Part shown: piece after piece, positions 8,653 to 16,943 of the stretch | Numbering within the stretch: the stretch's first letter is position 1 | Layout: each line of letters starts with the position of its first letter | DNA from: JBLNDJ01 sp050261515 | Lineage (GTDB): Bacteria > Acidobacteriota > Terriglobia > Bryobacterales > Bryobacteraceae | NCBI GenBank assembly: GCA_050261515.1 | Contig: JBLNDJ010000019.1 | Coordinates: 43,750 to 107,749, forward strand | Direction of reading: 5' to 3' | DNA length: 64,000 nt | Position numbers and translations under genes: made by a program | The notes under the pieces: model-generated | Told to the model about the DNA's origin: nothing | The model's input: only the letters and a program-made list of their open reading frames with translations | Databases searched by the model: none

Positions 8653-8695
8653 GTGGGGCAAACCTCCAGGTTTGCGAGCCGGTTTTCCAACCGGC
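8653..8695 (+). repeat. left REP-like repeat of the RAYT element
   Basis: 43-base repeat beginning GTGGGGCAAACCTCC. It contains two nested palindromes: CAAACCT/AGGTTTG and GCCGGTT-TTCC-AACCGGC. It is the inverted counterpart of the 43-base repeat at 9276-9318 (they share GTGGGGCAAACCTCCAGGTT and the following TTGCGAGCCGG in inverse orientation). REP sequences flanking a RAYT gene in inverted orientation are the usual arrangement. Confidence 0.85.
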
Positions 8696-8739
8696 TTGGC
8701 GCTTCGGAGAACTCCTTTCGCGCAGAGCCACTTCCTATA

Positions 8740-9285
8740 GTGGACTTCTATCGCCGCCGCCTCCCACACTGGCAGCCCTATGGAGAACCACTTTTCCTGA
8801 CGTGGCGCCTCCACGGCACGCTGCCGCCTAACCGCTATATTGGCCCACAGGGCCTGACAACTGGACAAGCCTTTGTCGCCATCGACCGATTCCTGGACAA
8901 GGCCAGCTATGGTCCGAGTTGGTTTCGCCGGGCTGAGATCGCTCAGATTGTCGTTGAGTCGCTCCAGTTTGGCTAGCAGAAACTGGGACACTATCGTCTT
9001 CACGCGTGGGTGGTGATGGCCAACCACGTGCATGTTTTGCTGACGCCTCGGGTGACGGCGAGCAAATTGCACCAATCCGTGAAAGGGTTCACGGCTCGAC
9101 AAGCGAACGAGCTTCTTGGACGGACTGGCGAGCAGTTCTGGCAACGGGAATCGTACGATCGCTGGGTGCGCAACGAACAGGAGTTCCAGCGCATCGTGGG
9201 CTACATCGAGCGTAATCCTGTAACGGCCGGCCTTGTGGCCCGTGTCGAAGACTATCGCTGGTCGTCGGCACACAAGCCGGCATGA
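8740..9285 (+). pseudogene. REP-associated tyrosine transposase (RAYT, Y1/HUH), interrupted by TAG
   Basis: The N-terminal half from the GTG at 8740 (VDFYRRRLPHW, PLFLTWRLHG) runs to an in-frame TAG at 8974-8976. The same frame continues without shift through LGHYRLHAWVVMANHVHVLL, containing the HUH motif (HVH), then FTARQANELLG, FWQRESYD and YIERNPVTAGLV to TGA 9283-9285. Restoring one base at the TAG gives a full-length RAYT of about 181 residues. RAYTs cut and rejoin single-stranded REP hairpins and are usually domesticated, not freely mobile. Frame is otherwise intact, so inactivation looks recent, unless it is a sequencing error. Confidence 0.9.
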
Positions 9286-9318
9286 AAGCCGGCTCGCAAA
9301 CCTGGAGGTTTGCCCCAC
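9276..9318 (-). repeat. right REP-like repeat of the RAYT element
   Basis: Inverted copy of the repeat at 8653-8695. Its foot hairpin is GCCGGC-atgaaa-GCCGGC, which overlaps the last codons of the transposase (stop at 9283-9285), and it is followed by CAAACCT-GG-AGGTTTG. The foot-hairpin loop differs from the left copy, as expected of REP families in which stems are better conserved than loops. Confidence 0.85.
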
Positions 9319-9327
9319 AACACTAAA

Positions 9328-9355
9328 GGCGGCGCTCCCTGAAGGGAACGCCGCC
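9328..9355 (-). terminator. hairpin downstream of the TonB-dependent receptor gene
   Basis: Stem GGCGGCG/CGCCGCC with a second inner stem TCCCT/AGGGA, beginning nine bases past the receptor stop codon on the minus strand and followed there by TTTAGTGTT. The T-tract is short, so termination may be imperfect. The hairpin also separates the receptor from the RAYT element. Confidence 0.6.
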
Positions 9356-9364
9356 GGTACAGTG

Positions 9365-12300
9365 CTACCACTCGAAGCGTGCGCCGACCTGCCCCCGGCG
9401 ATTGCCGCTCACGCCGGTAACAGCGCCGAAGTAGGTGCTATTGGTGGCGTCGGCAACCGGGTCGTACCAGGTGTGGCGGTTGAAGACGTTGAAAAACTCC
9501 GCCCGAAGGGAGACCCTGTACTGGCTCTCCGCGCCGAACGCGAAATTCTTCAACACGCTGAAGTCCTCGTTGAGATAGGCCCAGCCTGTGAAGGAATACG
9601 AGTAGAGAGGCTGGTTGCCGAACTCGCCGAACGCCGGATCGACGAACGCGTTCGGGTTGAACATGAGATTGCTCGGGTCACCGAGATCGCTCAGATTCAG
9701 GCCCTTGAACGTGTTCGACACGCTGCCCACCCGGTTGGCATACAAAGCGGACCAGCCGGGGTAGCCGTTAGCTGCGTTGACCGCGCGGATCGGCAGACCG
9801 CTGCGATAGCTGACCACGGTTCCCAACTGCCACCCGCCCACCAGGTAATTCCATCCGCCGGGCTGGGAGAGCCACTTCTTGCCCTTGCCGAACGGAAGCT
9901 CGTAGACGAGGTAACCCTTCACCTGGTGCTGCGGAATGCCGGCCGCTACCGTGTCGGCGAACGAGTCGTACGCGTAGGGGTCCTGCCACGGCGAGCCGTT
10001 CTTCCAGCCCTCGGTCATGGCGCCGCCGTCCTGCACTCCAGGAGTCGAGTCGGTGTTGGTGGTCGCTCTTTGGAAGGTGTAATTCAGGTCCGCGGCCAGG
10101 CCGTTGCTGCCGCGTTTCTTGAACTCCACGATAAGCGCGCGGTAGGCGCTCTTGCCGAGCGGCGAGCCGGAGAACAGGATCGGGTTACCGGCCGCGCCCA
10201 TGGTCTGCGGGTACGGCACGATGCCCATGTTGGCGTTGTAACCGCCCCAGCCACCGACCATGTCGATCATGAACGGATACCAGGGCACGCCCGCCGCCTG
10301 CGCCGAGGCCTCCGAGTCCACCCAATCGTTGGCGTGGCCGGACATCAGAAGCGGCATGTACTCGGAGAGCGTCGGGTAGTTCAGCGGGTTGAGCGATCCG
10401 TTGTGCAGATTGCGGCCGATATTGCCGACGTAGTTGATGTCCAGAACGGCGTCCTTGCCGATCTCGTACTGAACGCCCGCGTTCCAGTTCTGGACTCTGC
10501 CGAGGTGCAGCATGTCGGGATCGACGCTGACGGTGGCCCAGCTGAAGATCCGGTTGGCCGTCGAATCCGCGTTCGCGGGAATGAAGGTGCCGCCGTAAGC
10601 GGTCTGGTCCCAGTTGAACGCAACAGCGTTGGGCGCCACGTTCGAGGTGCTGTTCGTGCCGATATAGCCGCCCTGCGCCTGCCCGCCGATGTTGTAGGGC
10701 AGCGTGCCCCACTGGTTGATGCCGAGCGGGATAAAGTGCATGGCCCAGGAAGCGCGGGCCACCAGTTTGGGAGTCACCTGGTAGGCCGCACCCAGATAGG
10801 GCGCGAACTGGTTGTAGTATTGGTTCTTCTCCCAGCTATCGGAGCTCTTGCTCGCGTATTCGTACGCGCCTTTGAGCGGAGCCCACGTCGGGTTGACCGC
10901 GTCGAGCGTAAAGTTCGTCCAACGGCCGTGGTACTCATGCCACGGCGAGTTGTAATCCCACCGCAGGCCGGTATTGATGGTGAGCTTCGGCGTGACCTTG
11001 ATCGAGTCGTTGACGAAGAAATTGAGCGAGTTGCGGCCGCCGGCCGAGGGAATTCCCGTGCCCTGGTTCGCCGAGGAAACGTCTCCCAGCAGGAAGTTCG
11101 CAAAGCCGAACCCCAACTGCGACGCGATCGCCGAATCGTTCCTCAGCTCTTCCGGTACGCCGGTCTGCTGCGAGAAGTAGTAGTTATAGTTCTGCGACGA
11201 GCCGCTGTCGCTGGGCCGGAAGAGCGTGAGCTCGCCCCCGAACTTCAGGTTGTGCCGCCCCCTCAGCCAGGACACGCCATCGCGGATATGCCACTGCGTG
11301 TACTGGTAAGTGTAGCCGAAACGGCTGCCGATCGGGCTTTCGCAGACCGCCGTGAACGTGTTCACGCAGCCGAAGTCGATGATCGGGAAGTTGTTCTTCG
11401 CCGGACCTTCCGGGACCGGGAAGCCGAGCGCGGCGTTGTCTACCGGCGAGGCGGTCGTTTCAGTCTTGTGCCAGTTGTTGTACGCCACCGAAAACGTGTT
11501 GAACAGGTTCGGCGTGATGATGTGGTCGTCGATGAACCGTATGCCCTTGGTCGTGTTGACCATGTCCTGCGTGTTGTATCCGAGCGGCCCCGGGTCCGAG
11601 GAACCGTACTTCCACAAGCCGCCGCTGTTTATGTTGGGCATGCGGAAGTAGTTGATCGACCCGCTCAGGTGGTTCTTTTCCCCGAAGTGCTGGTCGCCCT
11701 TCAGATCGAGAAAGTGCTTCGTGAAGATCGGTGAGCCGTTCACCAGCCCGCCGTAGTTGTTCGTCAGGCTGTCGCTCATCGGAGCGTAGGTGCTTTTGTA
11801 GATGTCGATGATCTTCTGCGAGTGCGGGCTGATCCGGTTCGCCGGGATGATGTTGCCCGGGAACACGGTCTGGGTCTGCGGATCGAAGATGGCGCCGCGA
11901 TAGATCGTGTTTCCGGCGCTGTCGACTCCGAAGTTGACCGATTTGTCGAGCAGGGCGCTGAAGTCGCCGCCGAGCATCGCGGTGGTGGGAACGGTGTTGG
12001 TCAGGGTGTTGAACCGCAGGTCCGACTGGTCGTAGTGCTCGTAGGAGCCGAAGATGAACGTCTTGTTGCGGCCGTCATAGATCTTCGGGATGTAGACCGG
12101 CCCGCCGGCGGAGAAGCCCCAGTCTTTGTAGCGGTCGCGGCCGCGAGGGTTGCCGAAGAAGTTGTTGTCCCAGGTGTTGGCGTCCAGGACTTCGTTCGCC
12201 AGGAACCCGTAGCCGCTGCCGTGGAAGTTGTTGGTTCCCGATTTCAGGGTGTAGAGGAACGCGCCGCCGCCGCTGGCAGCCGCGTCGGTCCCGACCACGG

Positions 12301-12940
12301 TCTGGACCTCGAACTGTTGCACCGCCTCCATGCCCGGAGGCGTCTGCGTGCCCTGTATACCCGCATTCGCATCCGTGCCATCGACGACGATGGACTTGGA
12401 CATTGTCTGCGACCCCGCGATGCTGGTCGCCCAGTTGTTGCCGGTCACGGTCGGGACCGCGGCGAAGGCGAAATTCGATACGTCGCGGCCTCCGGCGGCC
12501 GACAGCGGCAGGACCGTAAGGTCGTTGCCTTTCATGTTCGTGCCGACGTTCGCTGTTTCCGTCGCCAGCGGAGAGGCGTCGGCCTCGACGCTGACGGTCT
12601 CGGTGCTGGCGCCGAGGGTAAGGCTCGCGTCCAGTTTCACTACCTGGCCGATCGAGATACTGACATGTTCTTGTGTAAAGGTTTTGAAGCCCTGCGCTTT
12701 GAAATCCACACTGTAGGTTCCGATAGGCAGGTTCAGAATCGTATAGATGCCGAGATCATTGGTAACGCTGCGGCTCACCGCTCGCGTTTCCAGGCTCGTA
12801 GCTGTCACTTCTGCACCGGGGACTACGGCGCCGGTCGGGTCCGTGACCCTGCCTGTGACCGTTCCGCGATCGGTTTGCGCCGCTGCGGAGACTGCGATCA
12901 CAAGGATGACAACGAGCGCTAGCAGCCATCGTTTTTCCAC
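9365..12940 (-). CDS. TonB-dependent receptor, Oar-like, with N-terminal carboxypeptidase-regulatory domain
   Basis: 1191 residues. A signal peptide (WLLALVVILVIAVSAAAQ) leads into a carboxypeptidase-regulatory/CarboxypepD_reg domain (about residues 25-105: GTVTGRVTDPTGAVVPGAEV, YTILNLPIGTYSVDF), then a plug and a large outer-membrane beta-barrel ending in an aromatic C-terminus (VGARFEW). This long form, abundant in Solibacteres, is thought to take up large glycans or other bulky nutrients using TonB energy. The GTG at 12940 has GGAGAG about ten bases upstream; a GTG seven codons earlier has no site. It diverges from the sensor/regulator at 13177, which may control it. Confidence 0.92.
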   Translation of the reverse strand: MEKRWLLALVVILVIAVSAAAQTDRGTVTGRVTDPTGAVVPGAEVTATSLETRAVSRSVTNDLGIYTILNLPIGTYSVDFKAQGFKTFTQEHVSISIGQVVKLDASLTLGASTETVSVEADASPLATETANVGTNMKGNDLTVLPLSAAGGRDVSNFAFAAVPTVTGNNWATSIAGSQTMSKSIVVDGTDANAGIQGTQTPPGMEAVQQFEVQTVVGTDAAASGGGAFLYTLKSGTNNFHGSGYGFLANEVLDANTWDNNFFGNPRGRDRYKDWGFSAGGPVYIPKIYDGRNKTFIFGSYEHYDQSDLRFNTLTNTVPTTAMLGGDFSALLDKSVNFGVDSAGNTIYRGAIFDPQTQTVFPGNIIPANRISPHSQKIIDIYKSTYAPMSDSLTNNYGGLVNGSPIFTKHFLDLKGDQHFGEKNHLSGSINYFRMPNINSGGLWKYGSSDPGPLGYNTQDMVNTTKGIRFIDDHIITPNLFNTFSVAYNNWHKTETTASPVDNAALGFPVPEGPAKNNFPIIDFGCVNTFTAVCESPIGSRFGYTYQYTQWHIRDGVSWLRGRHNLKFGGELTLFRPSDSGSSQNYNYYFSQQTGVPEELRNDSAIASQLGFGFANFLLGDVSSANQGTGIPSAGGRNSLNFFVNDSIKVTPKLTINTGLRWDYNSPWHEYHGRWTNFTLDAVNPTWAPLKGAYEYASKSSDSWEKNQYYNQFAPYLGAAYQVTPKLVARASWAMHFIPLGINQWGTLPYNIGGQAQGGYIGTNSTSNVAPNAVAFNWDQTAYGGTFIPANADSTANRIFSWATVSVDPDMLHLGRVQNWNAGVQYEIGKDAVLDINYVGNIGRNLHNGSLNPLNYPTLSEYMPLLMSGHANDWVDSEASAQAAGVPWYPFMIDMVGGWGGYNANMGIVPYPQTMGAAGNPILFSGSPLGKSAYRALIVEFKKRGSNGLAADLNYTFQRATTNTDSTPGVQDGGAMTEGWKNGSPWQDPYAYDSFADTVAAGIPQHQVKGYLVYELPFGKGKKWLSQPGGWNYLVGGWQLGTVVSYRSGLPIRAVNAANGYPGWSALYANRVGSVSNTFKGLNLSDLGDPSNLMFNPNAFVDPAFGEFGNQPLYSYSFTGWAYLNEDFSVLKNFAFGAESQYRVSLRAEFFNVFNRHTWYDPVADATNSTYFGAVTGVSGNRRGQVGARFEW

Positions 12941-13101
12941 TTTGCGAGACTCTCCTTTCACTCAACTCCGTTGGTCCACAGACGGGTGCCGTGGACGTCA
13001 CCCAACGAATCATCGGCGACTTGGCTGCGCCAAACAAGGATTCTCCAGCACACGGTTACGCACTGGAGCGGAGGCATTAGAATTCAATAAGTTGAGACGA
13101 C

Positions 13102-13126
13102 GTAGCGTACGTTCTCCTTACGCTAC
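13102..13126. promoter_or_regulatory. 8-bp inverted repeat between receptor and sensor/regulator genes
   Basis: GTAGCGTA (13102-13109) and TACGCTAC (13119-13126) form a perfect inverted repeat with a 9-base spacer, in the 236-base divergent region. It lies upstream of the putative -35/-10 of the plus-strand gene and has no T-tract, so an operator is likelier than a terminator. No regulator has been tied to it. Confidence 0.4.
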
Positions 13127-13135
13127 TTTCGGGCT

Positions 13136-13163
13136 TTGCGGGGGTTACAGGTTGTGCTAGGAT
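13136..13163 (+). promoter_or_regulatory. candidate promoter of the sensor/regulator gene
   Basis: TTGCGG (13136-13141), a 16-base spacer and TAGGAT (13158-13163) resemble a housekeeping promoter. The predicted start near 13170 would leave only a few bases ahead of the TTG start codon at 13177. Weak evidence by itself. Confidence 0.3.
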
Positions 13164-13176
13164 ATCCTCGATTCCT

Positions 13177-14448
13177 TTGTTACCCGGCATCAGGTTCAAG
13201 AAGGACAATGTCGTCCTCGAGTCTATCGGACCGTTATGTCCGGAACGCTGCGTCACACAAGCTGAAGCACTGGCCCAAGTGGAAAGGATCCTCGCCAGCG
13301 CCACGTTCAAGGGCAGCAAGCGGTGCTCCCTGTTCCTGCGATGCGTCTCTCGCCTGGCATTTGAGGACGGCCACGAGCCGCTGAAGGAACGAATTCTCGG
13401 GATAGAGATCTTCGGCCGCGCCCCTGGCTACGACACGAACGAAGACCCGGTAGTGCGCAACACGGCGGGCGATGTCAGGAAACGGCTGGCCCAGTACTAC
13501 CAGAAGCCCGGCCATGACGGGGAAGTCCGGGTAGACCTGCCGGTCGGATCCTACCTGCCGCAGTTCAGCGCGCCGGCGCTGAGCCCGCACGCGCCCGCAG
13601 CTGTGCCCGCGCCGAAACGGAGGCTGAAACTCGTCTGGTGGGCATGGACTACGGCGGCAGCCTGCATCCTGGCAATCGCAGGCCTGGCCATGCCGTTCTG
13701 GCATCAGAACGCGCTTGACGCGTTCTGGGCGCCGGTCGTAAAGACGCCCGGCTCGGTCCTGATCTGCATCGGGCAGCCCGTCGCCTTCAACTTCGCCGCT
13801 CCGATCGAGGCCGCTATGGACCAGAACGTGAGCTCGCCGAACTGGTTCGCCGGCCACGGCGACGAGACGGTGCTGGTTCGGGACATCCTGCCGTTCCGCA
13901 CCCGGTACGTCACGCTCCTGGATGCTATCGCGCTGGCGCGGATCACCTCGGTGCTGAACACCAACTCGAAGCCATTCCACATACGCGGCGGCGGCTCGAC
14001 GTCGTTTTCCGACTTGCGCGATAACGCCACCGTCCTGATCGGGGCGTTCACCAACGACTGGACCCTAAAGGTCGGCGGCAAGGCCCGTTACTACTTCTAT
14101 CGGGACGAGGAAACGCGGCGAGAGGGGATCAGGGACCGCCAGAATCCGGGAAATCGCGGCTGGAGCGTGGCCCGCCCGTGGCCCGAGTGGAACGTGAGCG
14201 AGGATTACGCGATCGTTTCCCGAGTATTCGCGCAGGATACCGGCCGGGTGGTCGTCACGGCCGCCGGCGTCACCCAGTTCGGGACCTCCGCGGCGGGCGA
14301 GTTCGTCACCAACCCGGCATACCTCCAGGAAGCGCTGGGGCAGGCGCCGTCCGGGTGGGAGAAACGGAATTTGCAAGTCGTCCTGTCGACCAGGGTGGTC
14401 GAGAACATCGCCGGCCCTCCGCGTGTGCTAGCCGTGCATTTCTGGTAG
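13177..14448 (+). CDS. membrane-anchored putative sensor/regulator with KERxxGxExF-type N-terminal domain (paralogue 1)
   Basis: 423 residues. A cytoplasmic domain (about 27-130) holds the pattern FKGSKRCSLFLR, LKERILGIEIFGR, YDTNEDPVVR, RKRLAQYYQ and LPVGSYLPQF, which I know from Acidobacteriota proteins in front of TPR or cyclase domains. One transmembrane helix follows (about 151-174), then an extracytoplasmic domain of about 245 residues (VLIGAFTNDWT, YAIVSRVFAQDTG, AAGEFVTNPAYL) ending in VHFW. The gene at 26495-27664 has the same layout. A role as one-component sensor for the divergent TonB receptor is inference. No ATG is available; TTG at 13177 is the first possible start, and later ones are possible. 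Confidence 0.7.
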   Translation: MLPGIRFKKDNVVLESIGPLCPERCVTQAEALAQVERILASATFKGSKRCSLFLRCVSRLAFEDGHEPLKERILGIEIFGRAPGYDTNEDPVVRNTAGDVRKRLAQYYQKPGHDGEVRVDLPVGSYLPQFSAPALSPHAPAAVPAPKRRLKLVWWAWTTAAACILAIAGLAMPFWHQNALDAFWAPVVKTPGSVLICIGQPVAFNFAAPIEAAMDQNVSSPNWFAGHGDETVLVRDILPFRTRYVTLLDAIALARITSVLNTNSKPFHIRGGGSTSFSDLRDNATVLIGAFTNDWTLKVGGKARYYFYRDEETRREGIRDRQNPGNRGWSVARPWPEWNVSEDYAIVSRVFAQDTGRVVVTAAGVTQFGTSAAGEFVTNPAYLQEALGQAPSGWEKRNLQVVLSTRVVENIAGPPRVLAVHFW

Positions 14449-14454
14449 AACCGG

Positions 14455-14901
14455 CTAGAATTCAAGCGCGTCGCCCGGCTTCAGCCCGTACTTCGCCGCC
14501 ATCCCCCCGCCCAGCTCGAGAACGAACTGCGCGCGCTCGTTGCCGCCGTAGGTCGGACACTCCTGCTCGGCGGTCTTGCAGGGGGGCGTGTCCGCCGAGA
14601 TCTCGACGATCCGGTGGTCGTGATCCATCCAAATGATGTCGAGCGGGATAAAGCACTGGAACATGTAGTAGCGGTAGTAGCCGGGCCGGTCGTGGATGAA
14701 CAGCATGCCGCGGTCGGGCGCGATTGATCGGCGGAACATCAGACCGCGCGCCATGTCTTGCGGAGTCGAGACCACCTCGACGCGGATGCTCTGCCCGCCC
14801 GGCAGCCTCACCGTGCGGCTGTTTACCGGCTCGACCGCCGCCGGACCGCCTCGGCAGGCGGCAAGCATCAGAGCCAGGCAGAAAAGGACGCCGAGACGCA
14901 T
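14455..14901 (-). CDS. DUF192 family lipoprotein
   Basis: 148 residues with a lipoprotein signal (LALMLAAC, lipid-modified Cys at about residue 16) and a DUF192 domain: MARGLMFRRSIAPDRGMLFI, FQCFIPLDIIWMD, and a C-terminal GLKPGDALEF. DUF192 proteins are small beta-barrel envelope proteins without an established activity. ATG at 14901. The minus-strand TATCAT (14910-14915) ends eight bases before it with no Shine-Dalgarno, so the message may be leaderless. Tail-to-tail with the sensor/regulator, six bases apart. Confidence 0.88.
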   Translation of the reverse strand: MRLGVLFCLALMLAACRGGPAAVEPVNSRTVRLPGGQSIRVEVVSTPQDMARGLMFRRSIAPDRGMLFIHDRPGYYRYYMFQCFIPLDIIWMDHDHRIVEISADTPPCKTAEQECPTYGGNERAQFVLELGGGMAAKYGLKPGDALEF

Positions 14902-14905
14902 GGAC

Positions 14906-14915
14906 TAAAATGATA
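14906..14915. promoter_or_regulatory. overlapping divergent -10 boxes (TAAAAT plus, TATCAT minus)
   Basis: TAAAAT (14906-14911) faces the mqnP gene and TATCAT (minus, 14915-14910) faces the DUF192 gene. They share two bases. The minus box ends eight bases before the DUF192 ATG. The plus box ends 19 bases before the mqnP ATG at 14931 and overlaps the alternative ATG at 14910, which argues against that alternative. Confidence 0.45.
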
Positions 14916-14930
14916 GCGAGATCCGGCCTC

Positions 14931-15821
14931 ATGCGCATTCTTTGGAAGCGGTTCGTCCTGACCCTGGAAATGATCAAGTTCGAGCACTCGGTGTTCGCGC
15001 TCCCGTTCGCCGGCGTCGGGGCGATGCTGGCCCTGCGCGGCTCCGGCTACGCGACGCCGGGGCTGGGCTGGAAAATCCTGTGGATCGTGGTCTCGATGGT
15101 GAGCGCGCGCTCGGCCGCCATGGCCTTCAACCGGATTCTCGATGCCGGCATCGATGCCCGCAACCCGCGCACCCGCGCGCGGCACCTCCCGGCCGGCATG
15201 CTCTCGAAGACGTTCGCCTGGGGATTCGTGGCCGCCTCCTCGCTGCTGTTCCTCACCGCCGCGCGCCTGCTCAACCCCCTTTGCTTCCGCCTGGCCCCGG
15301 TCGCGCTCGCGGTCGTCTTCTTCTACTCGTTCACGAAGCGGTTCACCACGTTCGCGCACCTCGTGCTCGGCTTCTCGCTCGGGATCGCGCCCGCGGCGGC
15401 CTGGATCGCCATGCGCGGCTCGCTCGACCCGCGCATCCTCGCCCTCACCGCCGCCGTGATGCTCTGGACCGCGGGCTTCGACATCATCTACTCCTGCCAG
15501 GACTACGAGTTCGACGTGGACGAGGGCCTGTTCAGCTACCCGCGCCGCTTCGGCATCGCGGGCGCGCTGCGCATCGCGCGCGCGTTCCACCTGGCGATGC
15601 TCGCCTGCCTGCTCGCGCTGGTTTACTGGTTCGGGCTTGGTCCGGTAAGCCTGGTGGGCGTGGCGGCCGTGGCGGCGTTGCTCGCTTACGAGCACAGCCT
15701 CGTGAAGCCGCACGACCTGTCGCGCGTCAACGCCGCGTTCTTCACCGTAAACGGTTACGTCAGCATGTTATTCTTTGGTTTCTGGGCAGCGGACATTCTC
15801 CTTCACCGCTCGGGGGCATGA
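14931..15821 (+). CDS. mqnP: UbiA-family prenyltransferase, menaquinone (futalosine) pathway
   Basis: 296-residue polytopic membrane enzyme of the UbiA superfamily. The first Asp-rich region is MAFNRILDAGIDARNPRTRA and the second TAGFDIIYSCQDYEFDVDE; both bind prenyl diphosphate through Mg2+. Direct linkage to mqnE, with the stop at 15819-15821 one base before its ATG, identifies it as MqnP, which prenylates the naphthoate intermediate of the futalosine pathway, and not UbiA of ubiquinone synthesis. The ATG at 14931 is favoured over 14910 because the latter overlaps the -10 box. Confidence 0.85.
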   Translation: MRILWKRFVLTLEMIKFEHSVFALPFAGVGAMLALRGSGYATPGLGWKILWIVVSMVSARSAAMAFNRILDAGIDARNPRTRARHLPAGMLSKTFAWGFVAASSLLFLTAARLLNPLCFRLAPVALAVVFFYSFTKRFTTFAHLVLGFSLGIAPAAAWIAMRGSLDPRILALTAAVMLWTAGFDIIYSCQDYEFDVDEGLFSYPRRFGIAGALRIARAFHLAMLACLLALVYWFGLGPVSLVGVAAVAALLAYEHSLVKPHDLSRVNAAFFTVNGYVSMLFFGFWAADILLHRSGA

Positions 15822-15822
15822 C

Positions 15823-16941
15823 ATGGATATCATCTTCGAAGATCAGCGCCTGAAGCCCGTTCTCGAAAAGGTGATCTCCGGAACGCGGCTCGATTATAAC
15901 GACGGCCTCGCGCTCTTCCGCAGCCCGGACCTGCTCGCCGTGGGTTACATGGCCAACCTGGTGCGCGAGCGGCTCCACGGCAACGTTACCTACTTCAACG
16001 TAAACCGCCACATCAATCCGACCGACGTGTGCGTCGCCAGCTGCCGCCTGTGCGCCTTCGGCAAGAAGGCGAAGGACCCGCGCGCGTACACCATGTCGCT
16101 CGAGCAGGCCTGGGAGACCGCGGGCCGCGGCTACACCGAGGCGATTACCGAGTTCCACATCGTCGGCGGCCTGCACCCGGAGCTGACGCTCGACTGGTAT
16201 TGCGAGCTGTTCCGCGGCTTGAAGCAGCGCTTCCCGCAGGTGCACCTGAAGGCGCTGACCATGGTCGAGATCGCGTATCTCGCCCGCCGCACGAAGCTCA
16301 GCTACGCGGAAATCGTCCGGCGGCTCATCGATTCGGGCGTCGATTCGCTGCCCGGCGGCGGAGCCGAGATCTTCTCCGAGCGAGTGCGCCGCGTCATCTG
16401 CGATCACAAAATCGACGGCAACGAGTGGATCGACGTGGCCCGTACCGCGCACCGCATGGGTCTGAAAAGCAACTGCACCATGCTCTACGGCCACATCGAG
16501 AACGAAGAGGACCGCACCGACCACCTGCTGCGCCTGCGCGCGCTTCAGGACGAAACCGGCGGCTTCCAGACTTATATTCCGCTTGCGTTCCACCCGGATA
16601 ACACGCCGCTCCGGCACATTCCGAAGACCACCGGCTTCGACGACACACGCAACATCGCCGTCGCGCGCCTGCTGCTCGACAACATCCCGCACATAAAGGC
16701 CTACTGGGTCATGATGACGCCGCGCATCGCGCAGATCGCCCAGCGTTTCGGAGCCGACGACGTGGACGGCACCGTGGTCGAAGAGAAGATCTACCACGAC
16801 GCCGGAGCGACCACCTCGCAATCGCTGCGCCGGAGCGAGCTGCTGCACCTGATCCGCGAATCCGGCCGCGAGCCGCTCGAGCGCGACACGCTCTACCGCC
16901 CGGTTACCCGCAGCGACGCGACACTCACCGTTCTCGTCTGA
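15823..16941 (+). CDS. mqnE: aminofutalosine synthase (radical SAM)
   Basis: 372-residue radical SAM enzyme. The [4Fe-4S] ligands are C70, C74 and C77 (CVASCRLC), followed by EFHIVGGLHPEL, DSLPGGGAEIF and AFHPDNTPL, all typical of MqnE. It joins 3-[(1-carboxyvinyl)oxy]benzoate to the adenosyl group of SAM, forming 6-amino-6-deoxyfutalosine, early in menaquinone synthesis. It starts one base after the mqnP stop, so the genes form one operon. Other mqn genes (A, B, C, D) are not in the window. Confidence 0.93.
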   Translation: MDIIFEDQRLKPVLEKVISGTRLDYNDGLALFRSPDLLAVGYMANLVRERLHGNVTYFNVNRHINPTDVCVASCRLCAFGKKAKDPRAYTMSLEQAWETAGRGYTEAITEFHIVGGLHPELTLDWYCELFRGLKQRFPQVHLKALTMVEIAYLARRTKLSYAEIVRRLIDSGVDSLPGGGAEIFSERVRRVICDHKIDGNEWIDVARTAHRMGLKSNCTMLYGHIENEEDRTDHLLRLRALQDETGGFQTYIPLAFHPDNTPLRHIPKTTGFDDTRNIAVARLLLDNIPHIKAYWVMMTPRIAQIAQRFGADDVDGTVVEEKIYHDAGATTSQSLRRSELLHLIRESGREPLERDTLYRPVTRSDATLTVLV

Positions 16942-16943
16942 CC

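Noticed and set aside
8974..8976. TAG inside the RAYT gene read as pyrrolysine or programmed readthrough
   Set aside because: No pyl genes or readthrough context are visible, and RAYTs are not known to need it; a nonsense mutation or a sequencing error is simpler.
8653..9318. Repeats around 8.65 kb and 9.3 kb as a CRISPR array
   Set aside because: Only two copies, inverted, flanking a transposase; no regular spacers and no cas genes.
9233..11734. Open frame of 833 codons on the plus strand, opposite the TonB receptor gene
   Set aside because: It is the mirror of a GC-rich, strongly coding gene on the other strand; composition is Arg/Val/Glu-heavy without any domain, and the TonB receptor explains the region.
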